NCBI GenBank assembly: GCA_002307055.1 | Contig: DBTM01000044.1 | Location: forward strand, 1 to 41,302 | DNA length: 41,302 nucleotides | Reading direction: 5' to 3' | From: Clostridiales bacterium UBA1316 | GTDB lineage: Bacteria > Bacillota > Clostridia > Oscillospirales > Oscillospiraceae | Shown: piece after piece, positions 1 to 8,291 of the stretch | Numbering within the stretch: position 1 is the stretch's first letter | How the letters are laid out: each line of letters opens with the position of its first letter | The notes under the pieces: model-generated | Told to the model about the DNA's origin: nothing | Databases searched by the model: none | The model's input: the letters and a program-made list of their open reading frames with translations, nothing else | Made by a program: the position numbers and the translations under genes

Positions 1-284
1 GCGGCGATTTCGTCATCATCATCAATGCCGATCAGGCTGTCCTGACCGGTAACAAGCTCACACAGAAAATGTACCGCCGCCACAGCGGCTGGGTCGGCGG
101 ACTCAAAGAAGTACAATACAAGAAGATCATGGAAGATCGCCCTGAGTTCGCTATGCAGCTTGCCGTTAAAGGCATGATGGCTAAAAACAACCTTGACCGT
201 CTTGCGCAGAACCGCCTTCGCATTTTCAGAGGCTCCGTCCATAAGCATGAAGCGCAGAAGCCGACAGCCTGGACACAGGAATAA
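1..284 (+). CDS. rplM: 50S ribosomal protein L13, C-terminal part (5' truncated)
   Basis: Structural protein of the large ribosomal subunit. The reading frame is open from base 3 at the window edge, so the N-terminal part lies outside. The visible ~93 residues start GDFVIIINAD and contain the typical L13 stretches LTGNKLTQKMYRRHSG and AVKGMMAKNN, followed by the LRIFRGSVHKH tail. It stops at 284, and rpsI begins 15 nt later behind a GGGAGG ribosome binding site, the usual rplM-rpsI pair. Nothing is unusual apart from truncation by the window. Confidence 0.97.
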   Translation, partial: GDFVIIINADQAVLTGNKLTQKMYRRHSGWVGGLKEVQYKKIMEDRPEFAMQLAVKGMMAKNNLDRLAQNRLRIFRGSVHKHEAQKPTAWTQE

Positions 285-299
285 GGGAGGAATAAATTA

Positions 300-704
300 A
301 TGTATACAAGCAAAAAGCCTTATTTGTACGGCACAGGCAGAAGAAAATCCTCCGTTGCCAGAGTCCATCTTTTCCCCAACGGCTCAGGCGCAGTGACCAT
401 TAATGGCCGCGATATGGATGATTATTTCGGACTTGCCACACTCAAGCTCCTCGTCCGTCAGCCCTTCAACACAACGGGTACTGCCGGTAAGTTTGATATC
501 GAAGCCAAAGTCGTCGGCGGCGGCGTCACCGGTCAAGCCGGCGCAATCCGTCACGGCATCTCCCGCGCCCTCCTTCTGGTCGACGAAACCTACCGCCCCG
601 CCCTCAAAGCCGCCGGTTTCCTGACTCGTGACCCCAGAATGAAAGAGCGCAAGAAATACGGCCTCAAAGCCGCCCGCCGCGCGCCGCAGTTTTCAAAGAG
701 ATAG
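300..704 (+). CDS. rpsI: 30S ribosomal protein S9
   Basis: Small-subunit ribosomal protein whose C-terminal tail reaches the P-site tRNA. The protein is 134 aa, slightly over the usual ~130. It opens with YGTGRRKSSVARV near residue 10, has GGGVTGQAGAIRHGISRAL in the middle, and ends in the basic KYGLKAARRAPQFSKR tail that defines S9. The ATG at 300 follows GGGAGG at 285-290. It is co-transcribed with rplM and closed by the intrinsic terminator at 753-785. Confidence 0.98.
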   Translation: MYTSKKPYLYGTGRRKSSVARVHLFPNGSGAVTINGRDMDDYFGLATLKLLVRQPFNTTGTAGKFDIEAKVVGGGVTGQAGAIRHGISRALLLVDETYRPALKAAGFLTRDPRMKERKKYGLKAARRAPQFSKR

Positions 705-752
705 TTCGCAGGTTATTCGATTATACAAAGGAAATTCAATCATACACAAGAG

Positions 753-785
753 GCTCGACGCTGTGCAACGGTGTCGAGCTTTTTT
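753..785 (+). terminator. Intrinsic terminator of rplM-rpsI
   Basis: A 9-bp stem, GCTCGACGC (753-761) with GTGTCGAGC (771-779, one G-U pair), is followed directly by six T. It sits 48 bp after the rpsI stop and is a standard Rho-independent terminator. Confidence 0.9.
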
Positions 786-899
786 GGTGCTGTGCTTTTG
801 CAATATGGCAAATGCTGGACTTAATGTCCGGTTCGTGTTATTATTAGTAATACCGTTCGTTCATCAGTACAATGAAATATCATTATTTCCACGTTGTAC

Positions 900-965
900 G
901 TCATTCCCGCGCAGGCGGGAATCTATAATCTCGAAGACGTGGATTCCCGCCTGCGCGGGAATGAC
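900..965. repeat. REP-like double palindrome
   Basis: Two 24-bp arms (900-923 and 942-965) are perfect reverse complements separated by 18 bp. Each arm is itself an imperfect palindrome, ATTCCCGC-GCAG-GCGGGAAT. An ORF crossing it would read FPRRRES...WIPACAGMT, a peptide I know as a frequent spurious translation of dispersed palindromic repeats in many bacteria. No target-site duplication is evident. The rest of 786-1036 shows no gene. Confidence 0.85.
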
Positions 966-1036
966 AAACTGATCGTCAATCTATTATCTTTATAAGATAT
1001 TTGTATGAGCCTATAAAACGCAAAGGAGAAAAACTT

Positions 1037-1945
1037 ATGTTTAGAATTAAATATGCTATTCTACTGTTTGTTTTAGCTCTTTTAGCCGGATGCTCGGGCA
1101 CCACGGCAAAGACCGCCGAATCAGCTGCCGTTACAGTCTCAGCCGTGAGTGATACAGCTCCATCGCAAAGTATGGCCGCGGCAAGTAATTCAGCTCCCGG
1201 CAGTACGCAGGCAGCCGTGGACGCCAAACCCACGAATGATATTGATAAGGCTGTTTCTAATGCGCTCCTGTCGGGCAGCCATGGGCCTGCCTGGTTCAGC
1301 GAATGCTCGGGTGAAGGGCATTATATAATGGACAGCAAAACAGAAGGGACGACTGTAACCGTCTATCTCCTCGCTATGGATGGTCAATACGGTTTTGAGG
1401 ACGGGAATTTTGTTAAGGTCAGCGGTTCCGGCGTGATTCCTACGGTTATTACGTTTTCTTTGGATACGGACGGCAACTATACATTTGTTGACAAAAAAAT
1501 GCCGGACGACGGGGCGTTATATACGAGCTCTATTAAAAAGCTGTTCCCGAAAGCTCTGCAGGACCAATGCCTTCATACAAGCGCCGACACAGGCAGGATA
1601 AAAGATCTGGCGGCACAGGAGCAGAAATATGCAGCGGTATACCTCAAGTCCATCGGCCGCGAGGCTGTCATTGGGGAATACAGGGATTTCCCCCATCCGC
1701 TGCTGACGGACTTCGGCGTCTCTGTTGAAGTAGCCAATATGATGATAAGTAATAAATATCTATCAAATTTCCCGTTCTGGGTCGGCAATCGCGAATATAT
1801 AGAAGACGGGGTTCGATATATTTATCAGGTGGAGTTTGATAAAGCTTCGCATAAAATTATATATTCCAAGCTGGCATATGACACGAAAACAGTTTCCGAA
1901 AAGCTTGTGTTTGATGCGTCTAACGGCGCGGAGCTCCCGCAGTAG
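1037..1945 (+). CDS. Lipoprotein of unknown function
   Basis: A 302-aa protein with a type II signal peptide: MFRIKYAILLFVLALLAGC, lipobox LLAGC with the modified cysteine at residue 19. An Ala/Ser/Thr-rich linker (~20-65) precedes a globular part with beta-rich segments such as TVTVYLLAMDGQYGF and TVITFSLDTDGNYTF. The ATG at 1037 is chosen because it follows AAAGGAG with good spacing; a start at 1001 would bury the signal peptide behind a 12-residue charged extension. I do not recognise a family. It is a single-gene unit closed by a strong terminator at 2011, and is presumably anchored on the outer face of the membrane. Confidence 0.85.
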   Translation: MFRIKYAILLFVLALLAGCSGTTAKTAESAAVTVSAVSDTAPSQSMAAASNSAPGSTQAAVDAKPTNDIDKAVSNALLSGSHGPAWFSECSGEGHYIMDSKTEGTTVTVYLLAMDGQYGFEDGNFVKVSGSGVIPTVITFSLDTDGNYTFVDKKMPDDGALYTSSIKKLFPKALQDQCLHTSADTGRIKDLAAQEQKYAAVYLKSIGREAVIGEYRDFPHPLLTDFGVSVEVANMMISNKYLSNFPFWVGNREYIEDGVRYIYQVEFDKASHKIIYSKLAYDTKTVSEKLVFDASNGAELPQ

Positions 1946-2010
1946 CTATTTCCCGGGGCAAATCCGCCTCAGAAGCATAGTTATATTTGAAGCCACAGGA
2001 GATTGCAGGA

Positions 2011-2046
2011 GGGGCCTGACGCTCACGCAGCGTCAGGCCCCTTTTT
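2011..2046 (+). terminator. Strong intrinsic terminator
   Basis: A perfect 13-bp GC-rich stem, GGGGCCTGACGCT (2011-2023) with AGCGTCAGGCCCC (2029-2041), has a 5-nt loop and is followed by five T. It lies 65 bp after the lipoprotein stop. Confidence 0.92.
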
Positions 2047-2184
2047 ACGTTGAAATAGCGTTACATTATTTGGCATGAAAATTTTGTCGAAATTTTATAA
2101 ATTAACACTTTTCTCCGGTTGAAAATTCGGGTAGAATGGGAGAGCTAATACTCCAGACTGCGGTCTGTTTATATAAGGGAATTT

Positions 2185-4071
2185 ATGATGATGAATACTG
2201 ACATTCAGAAAAATAACTATATGCCAGGGCTGGACGGACTCCGCGCTTTGGCTGTATTTGCGGTTATCGCATATCATTTAAATTTACCGTTTGTGCCCGG
2301 CGGCTTTTTGGGCGTGACGCTGTTTTTTGTGCTTTCGGGCTACCTGATCACTGATTTGCTGCTTTCCGAGTGGCAGCGGTCGAATAAAATCAGCCTGAAA
2401 GGCTTTTTTATTCGCCGCGGAAAAAGGCTGCTGCCAAGCGTGCTTTTTTTGCTTTTGTGTATCGCGGCCTACATATCTGTTTTTCAGCCCGAATTCCTGA
2501 CGAATTTCAAATCTGAGGTTCTGCCGGCGATGTTTTTTTTCAGCAACTGGTGGAATATCTTCCATGGCGTGCCGTATTTCAGCACGTTTGAAACCCCTTC
2601 CCTATTAACGCACTTCTGGTCGCTTGCCGTTGAGGTGCAATTTTATCTTGTTTGGCCGGTATTAATAATTTTCGGCCAGCGCTTTATTAAACGTAAATGG
2701 TTGAATTTTACGCTCATCGCGATCGGTGCGGCAGCATCGGCGATCTTAATGGCCGTGCTGTATCAGCCGGGTTTCGACCCAAGCAGAATCTATTACGGCA
2801 CCGATACGCGGGTCTTCTCTCTGCTGCTCGGCGCTTGCCTGGCTTTTGCTTATCCAAGTATAAATATGGCAAAATTTGTGCAAAAAAAGAGTGTCCATAT
2901 TATTTTGGATTTGGCGGGGCTATTTGCCCTATTATCGATTTTATTTATGACATATTATATAACGCAGTATGACGGTTTTCTTTACCTCGGCGGGATGTTC
3001 CTGTTTTCTGCCGCGTGTGTGGTCCTCGTCGCGGCGGCGGCTAGTCCTGCGACGAGGATTGGCAAAATCTTCAGTAATAAGCCGCTGCAATTTATCGGCA
3101 AAATTTCTTACGGCGTCTACCTATGGCAATTCCCCGTGATCGTGCTGTCGAATTCTTTGGTTCAGACAACAAGTGTAAATTTGCTGCTGAGCGTTTTTCA
3201 GGTCACTGCAACAATCCTGCTGGCAACTTTGTCCTATTACCTCATTGAGCGCCCGATTCGCAATAGCAGCATCATTGCCTCGCTGAGGAAAAAAACATTT
3301 CACGATTACTGTTTAAGCTGCCTGCACGCGCCCTGGCGTGTAAAAACAGCGGCGTTGCTGGTAACCGCTCTTATACTCATCACCGGTATTGGTCTCCTGA
3401 AGGTTCAGGCGGCACCGGATACCGGCACTGACGATCCCGTGGCGAGTCCTTCGCAGGCTGTTTCCGCCGAGCCTTCCCCATCGCCGCTATCCAGTCCGTC
3501 GCCGGAGGCGGCACCCGCTCCGGCTTCTCCAAGTATCAGTCCGTCCGATACGCCCGAAGCATCTCCGAGCATCGTACCCGAAAAAATCGTACCAAGCGAC
3601 TTAAATATTACGATTATAGGCGACTCGGTGACACTTGATGTTGCGCCGTATTTGCAGAAGTATTATCCCAATATGACCGTGGATGCCATCGTCGGGCGCC
3701 AGTTTTATCAAGTCGATACTGTCATAAATGATCTGCTTGAGAAAAATCAGCTCGCTTCGATGGTTGTCATAGAACTCGGCACCAACGGTTCATTTTCTGA
3801 AGCTCAGATGCGCGCTGTCATTGAGCTGCTCGGAAGCGACCGAAAAATTGTATTTGTCAACAGCCAAGTACCCAAGCCCTGGTGCGCCGCCGTTAACAGC
3901 ACACTGGCAAAAGTATCAGCGGAATACACCAATACAGTGGTAGCGGACTGGTATAGCAGCAGCGTCAGCAAAAGCGATTATTTTTATAAGGATGGTGTCC
4001 ATCCGAACAAAACCGGCTCCCCTGTTCTCGCCAAGGTTATCGCCGATGCCATTGCCAAAATTCAATCATAA
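2185..4071 (+). CDS. OatA-like membrane acyltransferase with C-terminal SGNH domain
   Basis: A 628-aa two-domain protein. Residues ~14-370 are an acyltransferase-3 membrane domain with about ten TM helices. It begins GLDGLRALAVFAVIAYH, carrying the conserved His of the family, and has FFVLSGYLITDLLL soon after. A Pro/Ser/Ala-rich linker (~415-470) leads to an extracytoplasmic SGNH-type domain with IIGDSV (nucleophile Ser), a GTNG block and the DGVHPN Asp-x-x-His. This is the layout of OatA, which O-acetylates muramic acid in peptidoglycan and gives lysozyme resistance. That role is inferred; related proteins modify other wall glycans. A ribosome binding site AAGGGA precedes ATG 2185. It is a single gene with a convergent neighbour. 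Confidence 0.88.
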   Translation: MMMNTDIQKNNYMPGLDGLRALAVFAVIAYHLNLPFVPGGFLGVTLFFVLSGYLITDLLLSEWQRSNKISLKGFFIRRGKRLLPSVLFLLLCIAAYISVFQPEFLTNFKSEVLPAMFFFSNWWNIFHGVPYFSTFETPSLLTHFWSLAVEVQFYLVWPVLIIFGQRFIKRKWLNFTLIAIGAAASAILMAVLYQPGFDPSRIYYGTDTRVFSLLLGACLAFAYPSINMAKFVQKKSVHIILDLAGLFALLSILFMTYYITQYDGFLYLGGMFLFSAACVVLVAAAASPATRIGKIFSNKPLQFIGKISYGVYLWQFPVIVLSNSLVQTTSVNLLLSVFQVTATILLATLSYYLIERPIRNSSIIASLRKKTFHDYCLSCLHAPWRVKTAALLVTALILITGIGLLKVQAAPDTGTDDPVASPSQAVSAEPSPSPLSSPSPEAAPAPASPSISPSDTPEASPSIVPEKIVPSDLNITIIGDSVTLDVAPYLQKYYPNMTVDAIVGRQFYQVDTVINDLLEKNQLASMVVIELGTNGSFSEAQMRAVIELLGSDRKIVFVNSQVPKPWCAAVNSTLAKVSAEYTNTVVADWYSSSVSKSDYFYKDGVHPNKTGSPVLAKVIADAIAKIQS

Positions 4072-4079
4072 ATTAAGAA

Positions 4080-4123
4080 GAGGGGCAAAACAAATATTGT
4101 GAACACATGCCGCAAAGCCCCTC
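4080..4123. terminator. Possible weak bidirectional hairpin between convergent genes
   Basis: GAGGGGC (4080-4086) can pair with GCCCCTC (4117-4123) over a long 30-nt loop, between the convergent acyltransferase and chemoreceptor genes. The loop is long and there is no good T-run, so this is weak. Confidence 0.3.
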
Positions 4124-4134
4124 ATTCCTGTGAA

Positions 4135-5916
4135 TCAGTAGTGAAAAACAGGCTCCAGGTATTTAGCGGCGGCGTGCTCATCATCGGAATTGAGGTTGAA
4201 TCGCCCTACCTCGTAATGTAGATTCTGAGCCTGGGCAGAAAGCTCTTCGCTGATTGCTGCGCTTTCCTGCGCTGTGGCTGAATTCTGCTGAACAATATTT
4301 GCGATTTGTGACAGTCTTTCCTTGATATCGAGAATTTCGGTTGCCTGCGCATTCGACGCGCTGGAAATCGCTTTAATTGTTGTTTCAACCGTCAATGTCT
4401 TCTCTTTGACATCGGATAATGCACCCGCAGTCACTTCCGAGGTCTGTTTCCCCTGCTGTATGGCAGTTATCGTATTGGATATTAAGTCTGAGGTTTTTTT
4501 GGCGGCCTCGGCGCTTTTGCTTGCCAGATTTCTCACTTCTTCCGCGACAACGGAGAAGCCCTTACCCGCCGCCCCCGCTCTGGCCGCTTCAATAGAAGCG
4601 TTTAAGGCAAGAATATTGGTTTGAAATGATATATCATCAATTGTATCAATAATTGCCGATATTTTATTGGCGGAAGTGCTGATTTCATTCATCGCGGTGA
4701 TTAATCTCCCCATTTGGGCATTGCTCTCCTGAACGCCATTGGTGGATTGTTCAACAAGATTCATCGCAATTTTTACATTCTCCGAATTTTTTGTCGCGTC
4801 TCCGGAAATTTTTGTTATTGAATTCACCAATTCGTCCAGCGAAGCAGATTGCTCCGTTGAACCTTGGGCGAGTAATTGTGCGCCGTCTGCGATTTGTGAA
4901 GCCCCTGAATTAACTTGATTCGCCGTTTCTTTGATGGTTGTCATCGTTTTGTTGAGCTCCGTCGATATCCTGATAAGCGCATTTCTAATGGAGGAAAACT
5001 CCCCCTCGTAATCTTTTTTTAACGAAATGCACATATCCCCTTGTGCCATACTTTCTAAAACATCGGTTATTTCTTTAATATAATCCGCGTAACTGTTCAA
5101 CCTCGTTGAAATCTGGCTGGTTGCTAAGCACAGCTGCCCTATTTCATCGGATGATATCTGCTTGTCGTCGACAGCCGCAGATAATTCCCCATCTGCGATT
5201 TTTCGATTTATACCGTATACATACTTAATATGTCTTACCATCGAGCGAGAAATGATAAAGCTGATAAGCAAGCTGGAGAATACCGCCGCAATGATAATAA
5301 TGATTATATCATTACTGGTATTTTTCTCACTGCTTACAGCGCCTTTTGTCACAGTGTCCGCCCACGCCGACGACAATGTCACCGTTTTATCAATCGCTGA
5401 CCGATGCTCTTTATAAACAGCTTCAAGATCCGACTGCGCAGCTTTTATCTTCGTCTGATCACCCGACTTGACAGCCGGCATTATTTCATTATGAAATATA
5501 TCAAAAAATTTCTGGGCTGCATTATAAGCTTCAACCAAAAACACTTGCCTCAGATCATTCTGATTTTTTAACGTGCTGTTCCAATAATCGTATCTTTGAT
5601 TATAGATCTCTTCCAGCTGATTAAAATATGTGACAAGATCCGCTCTTTTCGCTTCGTCAGAGGTTGTTATATACTCCAATGCCGTTACATATGGTTCAAT
5701 GATATATTCCGGCGGCGGCAATATGTCCGCAATCAGGTTATTCGATAAAATAATCTCATCATACAAGGGACTCCCTATTTTTGTTTTATCCGTACATTTG
5801 ACCATCAACATCCATACAACCAGCAAAATAATAACAGGGACAAGCGATGAGATGAGCATTTTCCAAGTAATTTTTAAGTCCTTTATACCTTTTAACCCTC
5901 TGTTTTTCTTTTGCAT
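4135..5916 (-). CDS. Methyl-accepting chemotaxis protein
   Basis: A 593-aa transmembrane chemoreceptor. TM1 is near residues 17-38 (MLISSLVPVIILLVVWML). A mostly helical periplasmic-side sensor of ~165 residues includes the ILPPPEYIIEPY motif seen in one clostridial MCP group. TM2 lies at ~203-226, followed by a HAMP domain. The long coiled-coil signalling domain carries the conserved hairpin tip with AAGKGFSVVAEEVRNLASKS. There is no CheR-tethering pentapeptide at the C-terminus. It should relay an unknown ligand to CheA/CheW, neither of which is in the window. A terminator-like hairpin sits in its leader and a divergent GGDEF gene follows upstream. The ribosome binding site (GAAAGAACG) is weak. 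Confidence 0.93.
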   Translation of the reverse strand: MQKKNRGLKGIKDLKITWKMLISSLVPVIILLVVWMLMVKCTDKTKIGSPLYDEIILSNNLIADILPPPEYIIEPYVTALEYITTSDEAKRADLVTYFNQLEEIYNQRYDYWNSTLKNQNDLRQVFLVEAYNAAQKFFDIFHNEIMPAVKSGDQTKIKAAQSDLEAVYKEHRSAIDKTVTLSSAWADTVTKGAVSSEKNTSNDIIIIIIAAVFSSLLISFIISRSMVRHIKYVYGINRKIADGELSAAVDDKQISSDEIGQLCLATSQISTRLNSYADYIKEITDVLESMAQGDMCISLKKDYEGEFSSIRNALIRISTELNKTMTTIKETANQVNSGASQIADGAQLLAQGSTEQSASLDELVNSITKISGDATKNSENVKIAMNLVEQSTNGVQESNAQMGRLITAMNEISTSANKISAIIDTIDDISFQTNILALNASIEAARAGAAGKGFSVVAEEVRNLASKSAEAAKKTSDLISNTITAIQQGKQTSEVTAGALSDVKEKTLTVETTIKAISSASNAQATEILDIKERLSQIANIVQQNSATAQESAAISEELSAQAQNLHYEVGRFNLNSDDEHAAAKYLEPVFHY

Positions 5917-5950
5917 ACCGACACACGTTCTTTCTTAATTAATTATTGCG

Positions 5951-5992
5951 GCGAAAAAAAAAGTGACAAAGACGTAACGTCTTTGTCACTTT
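5951..5992 (-). terminator. Terminator-like hairpin in the 5' leader of the chemoreceptor
   Basis: AAGTGACAAAGACGT (from 5961) pairs almost perfectly with ACGTCTTTGTCACTT (to 5991). Read on the minus strand the stem is followed by a run of T (complement of the A-run at 5954-5962). No minus-strand gene lies upstream, so the hairpin falls between any chemoreceptor promoter and its start codon 40-odd nt downstream, which suggests attenuation. On the plus strand it also has TTTT after it. Confidence 0.65.
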
Positions 5993-6401
5993 TCTTATTG
6001 CATTTTTTCAATTTGCATAATTCTCGATTGTGTCTCTATATTTTTCGTACTTAATTCGTATATCTTTAACATTTATTTAACATAATTTTAAATTGTTGTA
6101 TATTCGCGCTTCATACAAGATGTTTTAACTATAAGCAGAATCTGGCACTTTTAATACAAAGCCCGTACCATTTAAAGAGCGTAGCCATTTCCTTTTTACG
6201 GTCAGCGTGAGCGCTTTTATGAAAGTTGGTGCACTTTGTCGAAGAATAGCGCTCAAATCCCGATGCTGCTTTTGCCGCATTGGGATTCAGTGAGGATGAA
6301 AGGAATATTCTGTCATAATTATCAGAGATGATTATAGACTTTGTCGAAATGCAGTGGTATTATTTTACTAGCCGGGTTATTGTATTGTATGAGGTTAGTG
6401 C
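5993..6401. other. Divergent intergenic region with an additional hairpin
   Basis: This 409-bp AT-rich stretch separates the chemoreceptor leader from the GGDEF gene and contains no convincing ORF. A 14-bp stem with two G-U pairs lies at 6256-6287 (AATCCCGATGCTGC with GCCGCATTGGGATT, TTTT loop), with no T-run after it. TGAGCGC (6208-6214) can pair with GCGCTCA (6249-6255) just before it. The two stems abut, suggesting a folded RNA leader. I could not match it to a c-di-GMP riboswitch consensus. Confidence 0.45.
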
Positions 6402-7553
6402 GTGGAAGATAATTCGAATGTCATCGAAATCGAAAATGAATATAACAGAATCAACACCAGGTGGTTAACGCTGCATTATCTCACAACTTGCGGCTTGGTT
6501 CTTTTCGCTTTTTTATTTGAATGTGTGCTAAGCATAAAATTATACAATACTACCGGCGCCGATATTTCGATATATGAATATATCATAAAATATATTCTTG
6601 CTCCCCTGGCTGTTAATTCAGTATTTATCGGTATTGGCTATTGGGTAACCCATTCTTTGCGTTTTGCAAAGAACACCAAGATGTATATGGTTTCATTATT
6701 CTTTGTAATAATCAGCTTTGTTTTTTATACTGTGCACAGTATTTTTCCCTCGCTGTATCTCATTTTTTCTATTCCCATCGTGTTAACCGTCGTATATGGA
6801 GATTACTTACTGACAACAGTCACCGCCCTCTTTTCCCTTACCGGGAAAATTATTTCGGATTTATTCATCAGATGGGCTCCCAACGCAGCAAGCCCAATTT
6901 CCGGTGATTTCGGATTAACTGACTTTTTTATTTCCATCAGTATTTTATCCGTATTTTTCGTTGTTTGCCTGATTGTCATCCGTTTCGAGAAGGAAAAGAA
7001 AAATGCCAGTATACAAAAAGAAATTGAACGATATCAGCTTCAGTATAAACTGCAGACCGACGAGCTGACGGCAATTAATAACCGCACCGCGCTGCGCAAA
7101 GCCATTCAAAACATGGAAAACGATCATGCCGGCAATACATACACCTTCGTTATGATCGATCTTGATAATTTTAAAATGGTCAATGACACGCTCGGGCACG
7201 ATATCGGGGATCAGTGCTTAAAGGATTTCGGCAGTATTCTAAAGGCGAACTGCGGCGATGCTGCACCCTTTCGTTTTGGCGGAGACGAATTCTGCGTGTT
7301 ATTTATAAATAAAACTGTGGACGGCATCATTAAAATATGCGAAAGAATTCAAACAGACTTCAAAAAAATCGCCCTTGAGCTCTCCATCGATTTTTCTCTC
7401 ACAGCCAGTTTCGGCATCGCACGATACCTCGAAAATATGACAACGGCGCAATTACTGAAAAATACGGATTCAGCGTTATATCGTTCCAAGTCCGTGAAAA
7501 ACGCGATCTATATTTATGACGATTACAGCGGAGCGTTTAAATCGGCGATATAA
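6402..7553 (+). CDS. Membrane-bound diguanylate cyclase (GGDEF)
   Basis: A 383-aa protein with about six TM helices in residues ~22-200 followed by a short charged helix and a GGDEF domain (~220-378). The active-site loop reads FRFGGDEFCVLF, an intact GGDEF signature, and DLDNFKMVNDTLGHDIGD is the typical metal/GTP-binding block, so it should make cyclic di-GMP from two GTP. No RxxD inhibitory site is evident just before GGDEF. The start is GTG 6402 preceded by GAGG. It is divergent from the chemoreceptor, so both may belong to a motility/adhesion switch. What the N-terminal membrane module senses is unknown. Confidence 0.9.
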   Translation: MEDNSNVIEIENEYNRINTRWLTLHYLTTCGLVLFAFLFECVLSIKLYNTTGADISIYEYIIKYILAPLAVNSVFIGIGYWVTHSLRFAKNTKMYMVSLFFVIISFVFYTVHSIFPSLYLIFSIPIVLTVVYGDYLLTTVTALFSLTGKIISDLFIRWAPNAASPISGDFGLTDFFISISILSVFFVVCLIVIRFEKEKKNASIQKEIERYQLQYKLQTDELTAINNRTALRKAIQNMENDHAGNTYTFVMIDLDNFKMVNDTLGHDIGDQCLKDFGSILKANCGDAAPFRFGGDEFCVLFINKTVDGIIKICERIQTDFKKIALELSIDFSLTASFGIARYLENMTTAQLLKNTDSALYRSKSVKNAIYIYDDYSGAFKSAI

Positions 7554-7634
7554 CAAAATTCAGAATCCTTCTTTAAAATATCTGTCCATTTTGGCAGCAA
7601 CAGCTTCGCAAAAAACGTTTGTGAAAATCGCAAT

Positions 7635-7672
7635 AAAAATCACCGGAAGCGAATTGCTATCCGGCGATTTTT
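7635..7672. terminator. Bidirectional terminator between GGDEF gene and nrdG
   Basis: AAAAATCACCGG (7635-7646) pairs with CCGGCGATTTTT (7661-7672), with one mismatch that becomes a G-U pair on the minus strand. Both strands end in a T-run. It lies between the convergent genes ending at 7553 and 7698. Confidence 0.8.
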
Positions 7673-7697
7673 AACAAACATTATATTGAATCTTGGT

Positions 7698-8186
7698 TCA
7701 GTTTAACTCAATTGCTTTTTTCTCGGCTAGACTCCGCCTGACATCGAGGAGCCTTTGGTTCGTGCTGCCACGCCACTTGATATTCAGGCTGCGCTGTGGG
7801 AGTACAAACGGGCCGTCGACCAATACATCTGTCAGGCTTAAAAGCCGGAGTATGTTTGGGTCGGCTGATCTTATAAGCGCTTCAAAAGTGAAGCCTGTAT
7901 AGGTCCAGACATTTAAGCCTGCATTTTTAGCAGCCTGGGCAATCTCCGCGCAGTCTCCAGCCTGATAAAAAGGCTCACCGCCCGACAGAGTTACACCGTC
8001 CGTCAATGGATTAGACAGCATTTGCCTGATAATTTCCTCGGCAGCAATCTCACTGCCGCCGGTTGGGTCATGTGTTTCCGGGTTGTGGCAGCCCTCGCAA
8101 TGGTGCGGGCAGCCCTGTGTAAATACTGTAAACCGAAGCCCGACACCGTCAACAATCGAATCCTGTACCACACCTGCAATGCGCAT
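7698..8186 (-). CDS. nrdG: Anaerobic ribonucleotide reductase activating protein
   Basis: A 162-aa radical-SAM enzyme that installs the glycyl radical on NrdD. The [4Fe-4S] motif is CPHHCEGC near residue 26, i.e. CxxxCxxC. The SAM-binding glycine motif is VTLSGGEPFYQ near residue 69. WTYTGFTFE and LLSLTDVLVDGPFV are also typical of NrdG. The ribosome binding site AAAGGAG is strong. It lies 105 bp downstream of nrdD on the same strand, so the pair is a functional unit although the spacer holds two GC-rich hairpins. Confidence 0.95.
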   Translation of the reverse strand: MRIAGVVQDSIVDGVGLRFTVFTQGCPHHCEGCHNPETHDPTGGSEIAAEEIIRQMLSNPLTDGVTLSGGEPFYQAGDCAEIAQAAKNAGLNVWTYTGFTFEALIRSADPNILRLLSLTDVLVDGPFVLPQRSLNIKWRGSTNQRLLDVRRSLAEKKAIELN

Positions 8187-8208
8187 TGTTTTTCTCCTTT
8201 AACCTGCT

Positions 8209-8284
8209 GTACAAGGCAAGAGCAGAGCCCTTGCCCTACAAATTTCTCATATCAGACAGAAGGGGCGGGGTTTCCCCCGCCCCT
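8209..8284. repeat. Two GC-rich hairpins in the nrdD-nrdG spacer
   Basis: GGCAAGAGC (8215-8223) pairs with GCCCTTGCC (8227-8235) with one mismatch, flanked by TGTA and TACA. AGGGGCGGGG (8261-8270) pairs perfectly with CCCCGCCCCT (8275-8284). The second stem follows the nrdD stop by 8 nt on the minus strand but lacks a T-run. It could stabilise the 3' end of nrdD mRNA or partly reduce nrdG expression. Confidence 0.6.
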
Positions 8285-8291
8285 CTGGAAG

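Noticed and set aside
763..972. A 69-aa ORF crossing the palindromic repeat
   Set aside because: The C-terminal half is a translation of the REP-like palindrome, it starts inside the rpsI terminator, and it has no ribosome binding site.
6150..6290. A possible c-di-GMP (GEMM) riboswitch before the GGDEF gene
   Set aside because: Fragments such as ACAAAGCC and GTAGCCA occur, but the tetraloop/receptor spacing and the paired arms of the consensus are missing.
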